Numbered from the stretch's first letter, positions 42,942-57,112 are shown. The stretch is 64,000 nt of DNA from Terebella lapidaria (GCA_949152475.1 OX424558.1:35474651-35538650), one strand, 5' to 3'. Translations and numbers: made by a program. The notes: a model not told the origin generated them from the sequence alone.

Positions 42942-44518
42942 GGAATTACCAACCTTTGGTCCGATAACCTATTGCCATGGCGTTGTGTCCATCGTCCGTC
43001 GTCGTCCATCTACATTTTTATCTTTCAAGTTTACGGACGAATCTTTCTGAAATTTTGCACAAAAATGCCTATATATATTTCAAGAGGGAGGTATTCTTCA
43101 GTTTTTTTATTCTTGAAATATGCTCAAAATGACAGCCATTTTTGAAGAAAAGCGGCTAATTTTGGACTTTGACGGTCGTTTTCTCAAAAACTGTCTGCTC
43201 AGATTTGAGATTTTCGTTTCATAAGATTCCACTCATATACTTTTGTGACATGAATAAGTTTCGTTGCCCTTGTATCGCCTGCCTGCGAGTGGCGGCCATT
43301 CTGATTTTTTTCGACGGGTCCCTAAAGGCAATTTCCCATATTAAATTCTCTTATGCTTTATGATGGGACACATTATTGCTTATATCTCGCTTAATATTGG
43401 GATCAATATAAAGTGACTAGGAATCAATTGTGGCCATATAGGAAATGATATATGCTGAATATTTTCGTGACCTTGAATTTGACCTTTGACCTCATTTTCA
43501 AGGTCATAGAACAAAATGGGTAATATGTCACTTATTATCAACTTTACTGCTTAGGAATCAATTGTGGACATATAGGAAATGATATATGCTGATTATTCTC
43601 ATGACCTTGAACATGACCTTCGACCTCAGTATCAAGGTCAAAGCACAAAATGGCTAATATCTCACTAATTATCGACTTTACAGCTTGGGAATAAATTGTG
43701 CACATATAGGAAATGATGTATGCCGAATATTTTGATGACCTCGAGTTCGACCTCTGACCTCATTTCCAAGGTCAAAGCACGAAATGACTAATATCTCACT
43801 CAATATCGACTTTACAGCTTAGGAATCAATTGTGTACATATGGGGAGTGATATGGGCTGAATATTCTCGTGACCTTGAATTTGACCTTTGACCTCATTTT
43901 CAAAGTCAAAGCACGAAATGGCCAATATCTCACTTAATGTCGACTTTACAGCTTAGGAATCAATTGTGGACATACAAGGAGTGATATGTGCTGGATATTC
44001 TCTTGACTTTGAATTTGACATTTGACATCATTTTCAAAGTCTGAACACAAAATGGCTAATATCTTGCTTATTATCGACTTTACAGCTCAGAAATCAATTG
44101 TGAACGTATAGGAAATGATATATACTGAATATTCTCATGATATTGAATTTGACTTTTGACCTTATTTTTTCAATGTCAGAGCTCAAAATGGCCAAGATCT
44201 CGCTTTTTATTGACTTTACAGCTTAGAAATCAATTGTGAACCTATAGGAAATGATACTCTAGTACTAGTATCCTGCATATATTTTCGTCACCTTGAATTT
44301 GACCTTTGACTGTATTTTCAAGATCTCAAAATAACTAATATTTCGCTTATTATCGACTTTACAGCTTAGGAATCAATTGTGGACATACTATAAATGATAT
44401 ATGCTGAATATTCTCGTGACCTTGAATTGACCAATGACTTTATTTCCCAGGTCACGGGACAGAAGGCTAATATCTAAAATATATATTGTCCGGTAACCTT
44501 CCTTAGCCATTGGGCTAA
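42942..44518 (+). mobile_element. Helentron-like element copy H
   Basis: A degenerate 5' end (aattaccaacctttGGTCCGATAACC), a shortened 5' body, then about eight satellite monomers (43400-44470) more diverged than those in copy B. It ends GTCCGGTAACC, ttcc, TTAGCCattGGGCTAA (44503-44518) and a T run. Confidence 0.73.
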
Positions 44519-44652
44519 TTTTTTAATTTTTAATTTACTTCTTTTTAATTCAACAACTTGGGTTGCCCCTTCATGGTAACTTACGCGATTTTCCCCCGAC
44601 TTCCATATCAGGTCGAATGCCAATTTTCAGGCTTAATACTATGGGGCATGAC

Positions 44653-44815
44653 AATGACGCCAATACCGACGGTTAATTATCTGGCGTTCTACTGTCGCTC
44701 ACGTCAATGACGCCAATAGCGATGGTATATTTTGTTGCACGCCAGTGACGCTAATATCAACGGAAAACTCTCTGGCATACTATTGTCGCACACGCCAATG
44801 ACGCCAATAGCGACC
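44653..44815. repeat. Short 91-bp tandem pair rich in GACGCCAATA
   Basis: aatgacgccaata or agtgacgctaata words at 44653, 44706, 44744 and 44797 alternate with spacings 53 and 38, i.e. two copies of a 91-bp unit. Confidence 0.7.
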
Positions 44816-45017
44816 AAGTTCACATAATAACGAACTGGAAATCAGTGGTAGAATCGTATCACTCTTCCCTGAAGCCACAAGAACTCACTACGGTAAACTC
44901 CATATATGTCTTCGTTAGCCAGAACTGTCAAGATTCGGGAAAAAACTGAGCAATATCTGTCAAGACTTGTTCTTGTTTACTGATCGTAAAGTTCCTCACA
45001 ACTATGATGTTAAGAGA

Positions 45018-47160
45018 TTTGTCTAAAACCGAGAATCCACAAAGTGACCTTGGGCGGCGACAACTATATCGTGTGCAGTGATGTGAGAGAAACTGCCCCC
45101 AAACCAGACATATACCATTTTTTCATCGCTGTACAGTGTTCATACTTGGATCATGAGTGAGTTCTTCTTTCAGAACATATACACATATGCAGCATTTAAT
45201 ACATGTACACGTTTCGAACCAGTATATCATTACATGTACGATATAATGTCATATAATAAATTATAATTTTAGAAACACGGCTATGTCGCGATCATGCAGA
45301 AGAGATGCTCTATAAAATGGACGATTGAATGGACAGGTGATACCAAACACTGCATTAACATTCAAAATTGTTAGGAATCCAGAAAGCATCGTCAATCCAT
45401 TGTAAAATACTAGTATATGATTCATATACTATTTTTTTAGCATAATTAATTCCACGTATTAATTGTTGCATTGGTAGTGTTAGTTTGTCGATGCGTATGA
45501 ACCTCCTTAGTTTCGGTATTTTTATACCAAAATACTCTCATATTGTTTTGATGAAAATATACCGGGTACTTCATTTTGGCAAATGTTTTATTTTGGATAA
45601 ATAAAACATTTCCAAAAACTGGCAGCAGAATATATATCATATGTCGATATTCGTAGGACAATACTATGCCTACATTCCATGACAACAGTTACCGGTACAC
45701 TAGCACTTTGTACTTGGGATTTCCATTCACAAATTTCATGACCACTTTTGTAAAGGAATATAAATCCACGTTTTTTTTTTAAATTTTCGTTCAAGAGTGA
45801 TTCAGTTTTGTCTAAAACTGAGAATCCACAAAGTGACCTTGGGCGCCGACAACTATATCGGGTGCAGTGATGTGAGAGAAACTGCCTCCAAACCAGATAT
45901 ATACAATTTTCTCATCGCTGTACAGTGTTCAGACTTGGATCATGAGTTTTTTTCCATACGTATACGTATATGCAGCATTACATGTACACGTTTCGAGTCA
46001 GTAGATCATTACATGTACGATAGAATGTCATGTAATAAATTATAATTTTAGAAACACGACGTATCGCATTTGTGCAGAAGAGATGGTTGAATGGGCAGTG
46101 AATACCAAACACTGCATTAACATTGATAGGAATCAAGAAAACATCGTCAATCCATTGTAACATACTAGTATATGATTCATATAGTTTTGTTTAACATAAT
46201 TATTTTCATAATGGGTTTGCTTTTCATTGTTGAACTCTTCGAATCGGCTGTACGGTGATTGTATTACTTGTTGCATCGGTAGGTTACATTGATAGCTGTG
46301 TGCACAATCTATTAGTGTAACCACCCCTTTAACGAACAACTAAACTAACGTTGTATTTGGTGAATTGAAATGACCTCGCATTATCTTGAATGAGGTATTT
46401 TTGCACACATCTATCGATATGTTTAATTTGACCTGGGATTCATACACGTACAAAACATAATTGTGCACACTGTATGTTACGACCTTGGGATTAACTAGTT
46501 GTATCTATAATTGCCATGCAAAATATATGGATACATTGCCTGTCATCAAGGCTAATATGAGGACCTTGTAGGGTCAAATGGGAGCCAACAAAATTAGTCA
46601 ATGATCTTCCAGTAAGTCTACATGAAGCTTTTGGTCTCCGGAGGCCAATTACAAATCTTCAAAGATTCTCACGAGCTCCTGTACGGTTTAATCATTGGGG
46701 TCTCCAGAAGCTAAGCTCTGTCTTCAATTAAAGGACTGACTCTCCAGGGGCCTATTTGTACATTTACCGCATGGGTGGTATCAAGTCGGATCGATCGTTT
46801 CCAAGGTCGAAGTACAAAAGCACTTGATTGATGTATCCATATATAGCATTTACAATATGCTTCCATTCTAGTTGACATGACACCGTTGTGTAGCATTTAC
46901 ATATTGAGCCCCACACAATCATTTCCATACTAGTAATCTCCTTTACTTCAAAGCTATAAATATGCTGTATCTTGAATATCCGAAGGAAACAGTCAATATT
47001 TAGTACTTAGAGAGAAAAAAAAACAGTATACATCTAGTCTACCCTCATATTGTTTTGATGAAAATATACTTCATTTTGGCAAATATTTTATTTTGAATGA
47101 AAGCTATAAGCGATTCCAAAAAACTGGCAGCAGAATATATATGTCGATGTTCGTAGTAAT
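45018..47160. repeat. Direct duplication (about 45018-45660 and 45806-47160)
   Basis: 45018-45460 aligns with 45806-46205 throughout: shared gagaatccacaaagtgacct, gcagtgatgtgagagaaact, catcgctgtacagtgttc, aaacactgcattaacatt and catcgtcaatccattgtaa. The tail tcatattgttttgatgaaaa ... actggcagcagaatatatat at 45538-45640 returns at 47046-47145, so the second copy carries about 740 bp extra. No intact gene is evident. Confidence 0.7.
47087..47092 (-). other. Candidate poly(A) signal for the PLAC8-like gene
   Basis: AATAAA on the minus strand, about 195 bp beyond the stop codon. Confidence 0.45.
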
Positions 47161-47285
47161 ACCATATCCATAGAATACAAATAACAATATATTAACAGTA
47201 ACAGTATCGCAAGGTGAAAATATAATCACTCAAAATAACGTAAATAAGCAAGCACAAAATATTCACGTGTCCCAATTGTCATCGA

Positions 47286-47705
47286 TTACTTCCTATTAAT
47301 CTCCACGTTGAGAGGAAGTTTCTCACCGATGTGACTGCCTTCCAACCCATAGAGTTCTTTATTCTCCTGAATCAAGGCGCAGCACGGGCAGAGATAGTGC
47401 GCCAAGACGTCGCCCATCATCGAGCCACGGATGTTCTTCTTGCTCCGCGTGCGCCACCGGATGACCGGCCCGAAACCCAGCCCACAGCCGAGCATGTAGA
47501 GACCAGCGACCAGTCCGCACTCCTCGCCGAAGTACTCAGCATTGCGCCCCATCGTGTAGCAAGGGCAGCAGAAGGTCGCCAGACAGATTTTCCAGTCGGA
47601 GAAGCAACCGAAAAGCTCGTGCGTCCAGAGTTCCTCGCCCTGCACGTTCTTGTTCTCGTTGGTGCTGGCTGCTGTGATTGTGGTCTCTTCGGTAGATGCC
47701 ATCAT
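47286..47705 (-). CDS. PLAC8-family (cornifelin-like) cysteine-rich protein
   Basis: 139 aa in one exon. The PLAC8 domain covers about residues 26-118: WTHELFGCFSDWKICLATF, the hallmark CCPC at 46-49, GRNAEYFG, a glycine-rich hydrophobic stretch (64-82), RWRTRSKKNIRG, and the second cysteine cluster LCPCCAL at 105-111 followed by QENKEL. PLAC8 proteins are small, cysteine-rich and membrane- or vesicle-associated; animal members affect differentiation and metal handling, and the exact role here is unknown. The first ATG is doubled (47705 and 47702). A good splice acceptor (ttattttcag) ends at 47777, so a 5' non-coding exon probably lies further right. The GC content is much higher than in the surrounding DNA. 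The antisense frame over the same bases is a shadow. Confidence 0.93.
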   Translation of the reverse strand: MMASTEETTITAASTNENKNVQGEELWTHELFGCFSDWKICLATFCCPCYTMGRNAEYFGEECGLVAGLYMLGCGLGFGPVIRWRTRSKKNIRGSMMGDVLAHYLCPCCALIQENKELYGLEGSHIGEKLPLNVEINRK

Positions 47706-47779
47706 CGGTGTCTTCCTCTGGTTCCTGTGGTGTTTTGGTCGATGTATTGGGTCTCGTGTTGTTTGGCGGTTGGAAGCTG

Positions 47780-49946
47780 AAAATAAGGAGAACGAAGAAC
47801 GAAATCATTGAACAATATTGATATCAATATTGTGAATATCTGACTAAATTGGCGTAAAACCTTGAAGCTGTAGGCCTAGTAATTGCAGTTTAAAATGTAC
47901 AATCAAATTGGTTAATTCCTCGATTTCTGGCCTTTTAATTGTACCACTAAATAACCAACCTTTCCCGACTCTCCTCTCAAACACATATATACTAATTGTG
48001 GTAATTAGTTGATACCTACATATATCCAAGCTATGTATACAATGTATTGGATTCCAGTATGACTCACCAACCGAACAACACTCAATGACCTGATTTGGCC
48101 ATACACTCTACATCATGTAACAAGCTGCTGTCAACCATATGGTTATCAGATTTGCGGTTATGTTTTCTGGCACTAGAATGTGATGCAGCATTTTAAAAAT
48201 TCAAGTGAGGCATCGACTACATCCAATATTGTATGCGGGTAGAATTGTATAAATAACTGGTATGTTGCGTTTTTGTAATACTGAAGCTTATATTGCCAAC
48301 ATAGCGCGAACAGTAGCCTACTTCACAGGTATGTACATAACGTGCCATACAAGGCGTTTAGACGTATTATGTTGGGAAAGCTGGAGGCATTGCACAGACC
48401 ATAAAACAATACCAAATTGACATATCCAACAACATATTATGTTCAGTTTAGATTCCATGTCAATTTATGAATTCCTATTTGGGTCAGAACATTCAAATCT
48501 CAAATTTAGACTACATTTCGAGTTGAGTTGCAATATCTTACAACAAACACGGTTATACTATAGATGGTTTGCTATAGCTCAACTCAACGCCTATTAACAA
48601 AAGAATTGACTGGACGGCAACACCTTGAGTGGACGGCAATACAATACTGATCCCGTTCTCAAAACAGGATTATGACGTCATCTGCAAACCATCCATACAG
48701 TGTGTTGACACCCTCCTTTGTGAGATAAACGCCCGCTTGTAAACATGCTACATGAATACATGTATATATTATATAACCATCCTCCAGTTCTGCGAGGTAA
48801 ACGACCGCTTGTAAACAAGCTATATTTTATGACAGAAAACGACCTGTCAGTGTGTCCTGTTTTGTCTCCTCAAGGTCGAAATTGCCGATCCAAATAATAT
48901 TCCATGAATATAAACAAACATTTGCTTGTTATCTTGCAATGTGGTATCCTTCCGTAATTGCAACGTATTTTGATGGTGAATGTATGGAAAGAAATAAACT
49001 GTGAATTAATCCAGTCCGAGCCTGGTTAGAAACAGACCTCATTGAAAGTATCGATAAATGCCATCAAGAATACAGCAATTCTGGTCTGTTTACGCAGCTT
49101 CTGCATAAATTATTGGTTTTTGAATGTGACAGATGTCACAGCAGTTGTCTATGTTCCAAATGCCACTGCCTTTCCAAAGGGCTATAGTCGGTGAAATACC
49201 GATTGATTCGTGATCTGTTGATCATTTATAGGCATGGAAATGAATATATATATATATTTAGGTTTTCTGGATTGAATTTTGCAATTGATTTAGTAAAATG
49301 AACGAAGTAGGTCTACATAAATTATAGGAAACTGTGATTATTCCTGTTGAGGACCTTTTCGAAAATGCAAAATCGTTAAATGAGCATAGTGGATGATGTG
49401 TACGTCTCAGGCCTAAACCATATATATTTTCGAGTTCTTTTTCGTCATGCGTCGTAATAGGGCTTGACACCAAGACAACATAGGTATCACACACTGTTAT
49501 AGAAAAAAAAACCTATTCATGGCTTAACATGATTATGATGTAATATCTGGGATTCGACCGTAGAGTTAATCAAGTGATCGGCCTGTTTCAATTTTGCAGA
49601 GAAATGGAAATTAAGATAGCATCAGTCTGTCGCTTTGCCTGCCGGGCATTTTCTTCCACGTGACTACCCGATATTTGTTCGGTGGCTGCCAAAGTGAATG
49701 TGGAGGTCTTGGCAGTATACCATGACGTGACAGTAGCGAAACCCTTTACGAGCAGTAGATAAGAAGAAATCATGACGGGTATTGTTAAGTTTTCTTTCAC
49801 CCAGTTGCGAGTTGCGTGAATATGGACTGTTATGTCCAATGGAGACAAAAGCAGTATTTTATGAAAAAAAGTTGGTACTTCAGGGAAAGTAATACGATTT
49901 CACCTCCGATTGCCAGCCAGATATGAGGTCAACAATAGGTTACATG
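47780..49946. other. Gene-free region right of PLAC8; possible small MITE at 48554-48702
   Basis: No coding exon recognised, although a 5' non-coding exon of the PLAC8-like gene may lie here. Inverted words tagatggtttgc (48556) and gcaaaccatccata (48682) with tgacgtcatc inside suggest a small MITE. An 86-codon minus frame at 49588-49848 has a hydrophobic stretch but no clear splice sites or family. Confidence 0.35.
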
Positions 49947-51078
49947 TTTTGAGAAAACAGAAATGTCATGACAATATGACGTGCAGTTGATATTTTATAG
50001 ATGCAGTTGGGTTGTCTTTTCAAGAGCGACAAACACCTTATGCTTATGCAAGATACGTTTAAGTGCAAAATTTCATTAATCCAGCTTTCCCACTGTGAGT
50101 GTCTAAACGTAATTTTCGTCAATTTCAATTTTGATACTGCTTACTAAATTTTGGTTTGATATTTATCATCTTTCCAGATAATTTATGAGACTATCACTCA
50201 GACCAAAATATGTTGGTAATGCAGTTCAAAGATACAAATTTAATCTAAATCAACCATAATCACAATATAATAATATATCTGTTATCTTTGAAATTCCCTC
50301 TCCCTCTCTTACAAAAGGGTGAAATTACACCTTACTGGGGAAGAAATGGGGTCGTGAAGTTTGTCGAAACCGTTATAAACAGAAGAATTATACCCTTGTA
50401 CTTGTTATGTAAGGGATCTTTATAATGTCTCGGGTGCCAATGTGTTGACCCTCATTCAAAGGTACAGACGTACCACTCAGACAAGGCAAACAATCAATAT
50501 AGTATTAGGATGAAAGCAAATATGAATACATTATAATTCAATACATAAAAGGGAAATAGGTTGAGGAAGTTGCAGATAATGTTCACAAGCACATCTATTC
50601 GCAAAGCTGGAATACAATTTCAGTATCTTTGGTGGTCTGCCAGGTGCAAATGTCTCTAACATTCAAGGTGTGCCTACATCAACCTTCTCTGCAGTTAGGC
50701 TGAATATGTGTAGTGAGAAATTCCTTACCATAGCTTTTATCCCAAAGCTCAACTTCAATAAAACTGCTGTTTGCCTTCCCAACGTTACAAGGAAACACGA
50801 GTTTGTTTAGCAGTTGAACAGATGTTACTAAATATGACTCCACACAGATACAATCAACATTATAATACTGTAACATAATTAGCAAATGGATTCAATGGCA
50901 TCTTTCTTTGGTGAGTATAACTGACATGGAGAAACAAAACCCATGTAGTCTGTGGACAGTGAGGTTTTCAGTTGAGTGAACACGACGGTCACAGTAGTTT
51001 AGGCCAAGGCATATATACAACAACAATAATAACAACAAAAACAACAATAACAACATTAATATTGCTGCTATTCAGCCC

Positions 51079-51112
<34 letters not shown>

Positions 51113-52672
51113 TTAATATTGCTGCTATTCAGCCCAAACGCATTATATCCTATTTTGATAGACTGAAATATGATGGGATATATAATGTAACATCACCATA
51201 ACTAAAATCGCACACACCGAATGAAAAGTTTAATGTTGAATCCATATATCCAATACCTACATATGTCCATGGCATAGTTTCAGGGAACAAAAACTATCAC
51301 AAACCTTTTGACAGGGATCTCGACTAGTTTCAAATTCACTGTGAATCACTCATCTTTATGTACTGGTTATTCTATGATATAAAGTTGCACTTTATCCACA
51401 AATGAATGCACCCGTAATCTATTACTAGCTACTATATGTATTCGGCATGAAATATGATATAATTTACTTGTACCACTTGAATATACACCTACAAATGAGT
51501 TGGAAATGTGGCCTCGCTTCTGATTGTCCAAAATGCTTTATACTTTATAGCATATGAAGCATATAGGCGTATAAGCTTTATAGCATATTCTTTATAGCAT
51601 ATGAGCTTTATAGCATACCGGTCAACTTTATAGCATATAAGCTTCATAGCATATAAGCTTTATAGCATATACTTTATAGCATACTTTATAGCAATATGTA
51701 AAATATATATATAGGATTTGAGAAACTGATAAAAAATGTTGTTTTACAAGGGAGCGACTTTTTTCGTCAAAGCTTACGAGTCTATACTGTCGATCATGAA
51801 CTTTACAGCATGACCATGCTGCCTGGCAATCTGGGCCATTGCTTCCATGTCAGTTCACAAGATTCAATTAGTGGCTGCCCATCGGACTACAGATTCACGG
51901 AGGACATTTCAAGATAACACTTCTAAACAGTTTTAGGAGTATTAAATAAGAAGTCTCGACGTTTACCGTTCAGTTTTTTCACACACTTCCTTGACGGTTC
52001 TGTCTAACGAAGACAAACGACATTATTTGTGAATTTTCGTAATACAATTTTGCCACAAATTTTCGAGCCATTTGTATCAGGTATTATTTAAAGTTATGAT
52101 TTGATAGAAGTTTTGCCATGATATTCAACATTGTAACACTCTGATACTGAGCAACACCGGTCGTGGAAAATTATATGGCTTAGTGGATGATCAAATAATG
52201 CTCATACAAAGGGCAGTATTCTTGTATCAATAATAATTCAAATTGTTCTGTTCAATTTGGGAATGTTTGTTCAAATGGAGAATGAGTATGAAACTCTATT
52301 TACACGTTCCCTGGGATCTCTGTTCATATTTAATGTAAGTCATGTTTGATCGATTACTAACCGAGACTACGTTCGGGTTGTGCACATCTATTTGTGTTTA
52401 CTTTGCTGTTTCCACAATGATATAATCATTGCTACTGATTACGCCCAACTACTATTCGAGTAACTGTAATCTTTACTTCTTCTGAATTACCACTCATATC
52501 AGTGGGCACTAATTAACATATTTATCTCACCTAAATCCATACCAATAAGAGTTGCACGTATGATGTGGATGCACTCATGAAATACAAGATACCAATTATA
52601 ACTTCAGCCAATTTCTCGGCAAGAAGGTAGGATCCTATGTATTATGACGGTTTATAGATCGTCCTCGGTGCT
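49947..52672. repeat. Segmental duplication, copy 1 (partner 53752-57112)
   Basis: Aligns collinearly with 53752-57112 from tttgagaaaacagaaatgtc to gtttatagatcgtcctcggt-gctgcacaag. Includes a CAA microsatellite (51078-51111), twice-repeated ttaatattgctgctattcag (one copy in the partner) and a TTTATAGCATATAAGC array (51536-51692). On the minus strand an open stretch at 50870-50711 is flanked by good splice words (gttacag before, tatg|gtaagg after), a possible exon of an unknown gene. Confidence 0.75.
51536..51692. repeat. Short tandem array of ctttatagcatataag units
   Basis: About nine irregular units of 15-22 bp. The partner duplication has its own version at 55915-56048. Confidence 0.8.
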
Positions 52673-53751
52673 GCACAAGACCACACATGCGCAAATGGGT
52701 CACATCCGGTAACACACGATTTTGTAAATAAACAAAAACACGTGGCTTCCGCATGGTCACGGTGATGATACGCTTTGCCAATATCAGTGAGTAATGTATA
52801 GTATATGTGTGAATGGACGATGTAAACTTGAAATGTAAGCGATATATTCGTACTGCACTTGAAAAAATGTCCTGTGAGAACTGGCACACGAGGTAGTGGT
52901 TGACCAATATATTAGGTAATTTCCAACAAACTGTAGCAAAAAACTGAATCTGTCGATCCATAATGAAATGTACATTTTTTGTTAGGCACATTGGTGGGGC
53001 ATTTGTGGGATTTTATCGCTAAGCCCCAAGTATCGCAGGGAATGCTGTACATCGTTCATCGTAAGGTAGGTTTAACATGGGGAGTGAATGTAACTCGAAA
53101 TTGTGTCTTATGGCCTCAATGCAGAAATTTATTTTCCCCATTTTGTACATTTTTAACATAAATATGATTTAGTTTTCAAGGTATAGTAGTTATTTAATGT
53201 CTGAGATGAATAATAAATCATTTTACTGTGATCAGGGTGCTAACTTGGGAATATGATTAAACATATATGAAAAGAGCTATAGTTAGCGATGAAATATTTC
53301 ATTAGGCAATATAGTGTGGTGTTTGCCATCTAAAATATATCAGAATTACTTCATGGATTCATTTTATTATATTTTCATTCAAAATATCACCAAACAAATC
53401 AGAATTTCTCCTTTATTGGATGAAAGCTGCAGTGGCAATGTGCTGATTTTTCACGCCTCGTTTGAGTATTGGGTGGTTATTGCAATTAACGACCCTTGAT
53501 CCTGTCAGTATCCAATCGTCATTGACATCAAATTAGCCAAAAATTACGTTTTTGTTGAAATTCAAATAAATTTTGTGAGTGTTTTCATACATGATCAGAC
53601 TGTAATTGAATTTGCGTTTTTCAATTATTGATCAATCTTACCTTACATTAATCATACTAAGGTCACTGATCACTGATATATCACTAAATTTAGATGGAAT
53701 ATAATTCAAAAAGGTATTTATAGTCATGTTTATACAGTCAGTTTGAGAAAA
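52673..53751. other. Unique spacer between the duplicated segments
   Basis: A 118-codon minus frame (52635-52991) extends in from copy 1; no family resemblance and no convincing splice context. Nothing else recognised. Confidence 0.35.
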
Positions 53752-56700
53752 CAGAAATGTCATAACGATATGGCGTGCAGTTTGATATATAGATGCAGTC
53801 AGGCTGTTTTTCAAGGGCAACAAACACATTATGCTTATGCAAGACACGAGTCTGAGTTTTGGAAACTGATTCAGTTTTAGATGCTTATCTATTGAGTCTT
53901 CAGAAATCCACTCAGTTAGTAATGTACAACAGCTTCACTGTCGTCTTAACCTGGACGTCAGAACTATTTTGGGAGGTTGACATGATGTCATGGTATTCTT
54001 TGAGACGTATTTTGTCACCAGTATTGAACGCTCTATAGCAGATGTTCGTAGACCTCATTCCACACTCATCTACGAAGGAAAATGCAATACAATGAAATTT
54101 AGTATTCATAATGTTCATGAAATGAGTGAATCTGTTACTATAATTTATATTTTTACTACCAATGGAATAGATATTACTATTTTCAATTCGTGAAAGGAAC
54201 AATATGAAAATGGCAAAAACACCGAAGTTTTCTTCTGATATAGTGTAGTGGTAGCCTGCCTGCAAGTCTACTCTTCAGATATCTATGTCATGATTAGTTT
54301 TAGAATCAAAGATTTCAAAGTAGTCGGTTGTTGGGGAACTGCAGGTGCAGCGTAGATAATCATACGTGACAGATCAAGGAAGAATCTAAACCAGGTCACA
54401 TAACGTTCCCAATGTGGGTGTCCGAACGTAATTGTCGTCAATTTCAATCATGGTGCTGCTTACTGAATAGTGGTGTGATATTTGTCATCTTTCCAGTTAG
54501 TTTTGAGACTATCACTTAGACGAAAAAAATGTTGGTAATACAGTTCAAAGATACATAATCAATCATAATCAACATTAATCACAATATAATAATATATCTG
54601 TTTTCTTTGATATTCAATTTCCTTCTTTCACAATAAAGGGAAATTACACTTTGTTGCGAAAGAAATAGGGCCTTGAAGTTTGTCGAAACTGTTACAATTA
54701 GAATAATTATACACCTATACTTGTTATGTAAGGGTTTTTATATTGAAAGTTCTCCGGTGCCAAAGTGTTGACCCTCACTGGACAGGTACAGACGCACCAC
54801 TTGACACGGCAAACAATCAATATAATAGGATGTAAGCAAATATGAATACATAATACATAAAAGGGAATTAGGTTGATAAAGTTGCAGATAATGTTCATAC
54901 GCAGTGCACAACTATTCGCAAAGCTGGAATACCATTTCAGTTTTTTTGGTGGTTTGCTAGGTGCAAATGTCTGTAACATTCAAGGTGTGCCTACATTAAC
55001 CTTCTCTGCAGTTAAGCTGAACTGTGTATTTCTGTAGTTATAAGACAATTACCCAACGACTAATTATCTTGTGATCCAGTTATTCATGTTTCATATATAT
55101 AGTGACAAATTCTTTACCATAGCTCTTATCCCAAAGTTCACCTTCAATAAAACTGTTATATGCCTTCCAGACGTTACAAGGAAGCACCAGCTTGTTTAAC
55201 AGTTGAACAGATGTTACTACATATGGCTCCACACAGATATTTCAACATTTTCATACTGTAACATAATTAGCAAATGGATTCAATGCCATTTTTCTTTGGG
55301 TGAGTATAACTGACAAGGAGAAACAACAACAACATTAATGTTGCTGCTATTCGTCCCAAACGCATTATATCCTAAATTGATAGACTGGAATATAATGGGA
55401 CATGTTATGTAACATCACCATAACTAAAATCACACACACCAAATAAAAAGTTCAATCGATATGTACTCGATAAAATCACAATTATTTTATCCATGACGCC
55501 TGAGTCTCAGAGGGAAGCCTCGTGGTAGGAATATGGCACGAGCCATTCGCTGTGAAATATATAAATTTCGTATTTTATGTCAGTGACAATCTTTTTGCTG
55601 AATCCACGTTATCCAAACAAATACCTACAAATGTCCATGGCATATTTTAAGAGAAATCAACAAAAACTATGAGGAACCTATTGACAGGGATCTCGACTAG
55701 TTTCAAATTCAATCAGAATCACCAATCACCCATAACCATACTGGTTATTCTATGATATAATGTTACACTTCACTCAAAAATGAGTGCGCCCGTGATCCAT
55801 CGACATCTACTGTATGTATTCGTTGTGAAATTTGATATAATTTACTTGTACCACTTGAATATATACCTACCAATGAGTTGGAAATGTGGTCTCGCTTCTG
55901 ATTGTCCAAAATGCTTAATAGCATATAAAGCATATAGGCTTATGAGCTTTTTAGCATATAATTCATAGCATATAAGCTTTATAGCATTTACTTTATAGCA
56001 TATAAGCTTTATAATATATACTTTATAGCATACTTCATACTTTACAGTCATATGTGAAACATATATAAACGATTTGGAAAACTGATAAAAAGTGCTGTAA
56101 CATGAGGGAGTGACTCTTTTCGTCAAAGCTTATGTGTCTATATTCTCGCGAAATGAAGATCATGAATTCTACAGCATGACCATGCTGTCTGGCAATCTGG
56201 GCCATTGCTTCCATGCCAGTTCACATGATTCAATAGTGGCCGCCCATCGGACTGCAAATTCACGGAGGATATTTTAAGATAACAGCTCTAAACAGTTTTA
56301 AGAGCATTAAATAAGAACGAGTCTGGACGTGTACCGATCTGTTTTTTCCACACACTTCCTTGACTGTTCTGTCTAACGAATTATTTGTGACTTTACGTGA
56401 TACAATGTTGCCACTAATTTTCAATCCATTTGTATCGTGTATTAAGTTATGATATGATAAAAGTTTCGTCATGATATTCAACATTGTAAGACTCTGATAC
56501 TGAACAACACTGGTCATGAAAAATTATATGGCTTAATGGATGATCAATTAATGCTCATACAAAGGGCAGTATTCTTGTATCAATATTCATTCAAATCGTT
56601 CTGTGTTTCGATGTATTGTTCAATTTGGGAGTGTTTATTAAAATGGAGAATGAGTGTTTGTGAAACTCTACTTGCACGTTCCCTGGGATATCTGTTCATA

Positions 56701-57112
56701 TTTATTGTAAGTCAAGTTTGATCAATTGCTAACCGAGACTACGTTCGGGTTTGTGCACATTTATTTTTGATTACTTTGCCTGTTTCCACGATGATATAAT
56801 CATTGCTACTGATAATTTCCACACCGGTACGGACATACCTCTTTTTGTCGGTATCCATTTCTACTTTTTCCCCCACCTACTTTTCGAGTAATTGTGATCT
56901 TCACTTCTTCCGAATGATCACTCATATCAGTGGGCAATAATTAACATATATATCTCACTTAAATTCGTACCAATAAAAGTTCCACGTATAATGTGAATGC
57001 ACTCATGAAATACAAGATAAAAATTATAACTTCAGCCAATTTCTCGGCAAGAAAGTAGGAACCTATGTATTATGACGGTTTATAGATCGTCCTTGGTGCT
57101 GCACAAGTTATG
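53752..57112. repeat. Segmental duplication, copy 2 (partner 49947-52672)
   Basis: Same order of segments as copy 1, with extra sequence at about 53840-54390 and 55440-55620. The exon-like stretch of copy 1 is present at 55280-55120 with both splice words kept, but its reading frame is shifted by a one-base difference. A third, partial relative is at 57510-57590 (tggtgccaacatgttgaccc). Confidence 0.75.

Noticed and set aside
45797-46045. 82-codon frame as a gene
   Set aside because: Differences between the duplicated copies are mainly amino-acid changing, and no splice-consistent model could be built.
47331-47780. 149-codon plus-strand frame over the PLAC8-like gene
   Set aside because: Shadow of the PLAC8 exon, which has clear family motifs on the other strand.
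52635-52991. 118-codon minus frame as a gene
   Set aside because: Straddles a duplication boundary, has no recognisable domain and no splice support.
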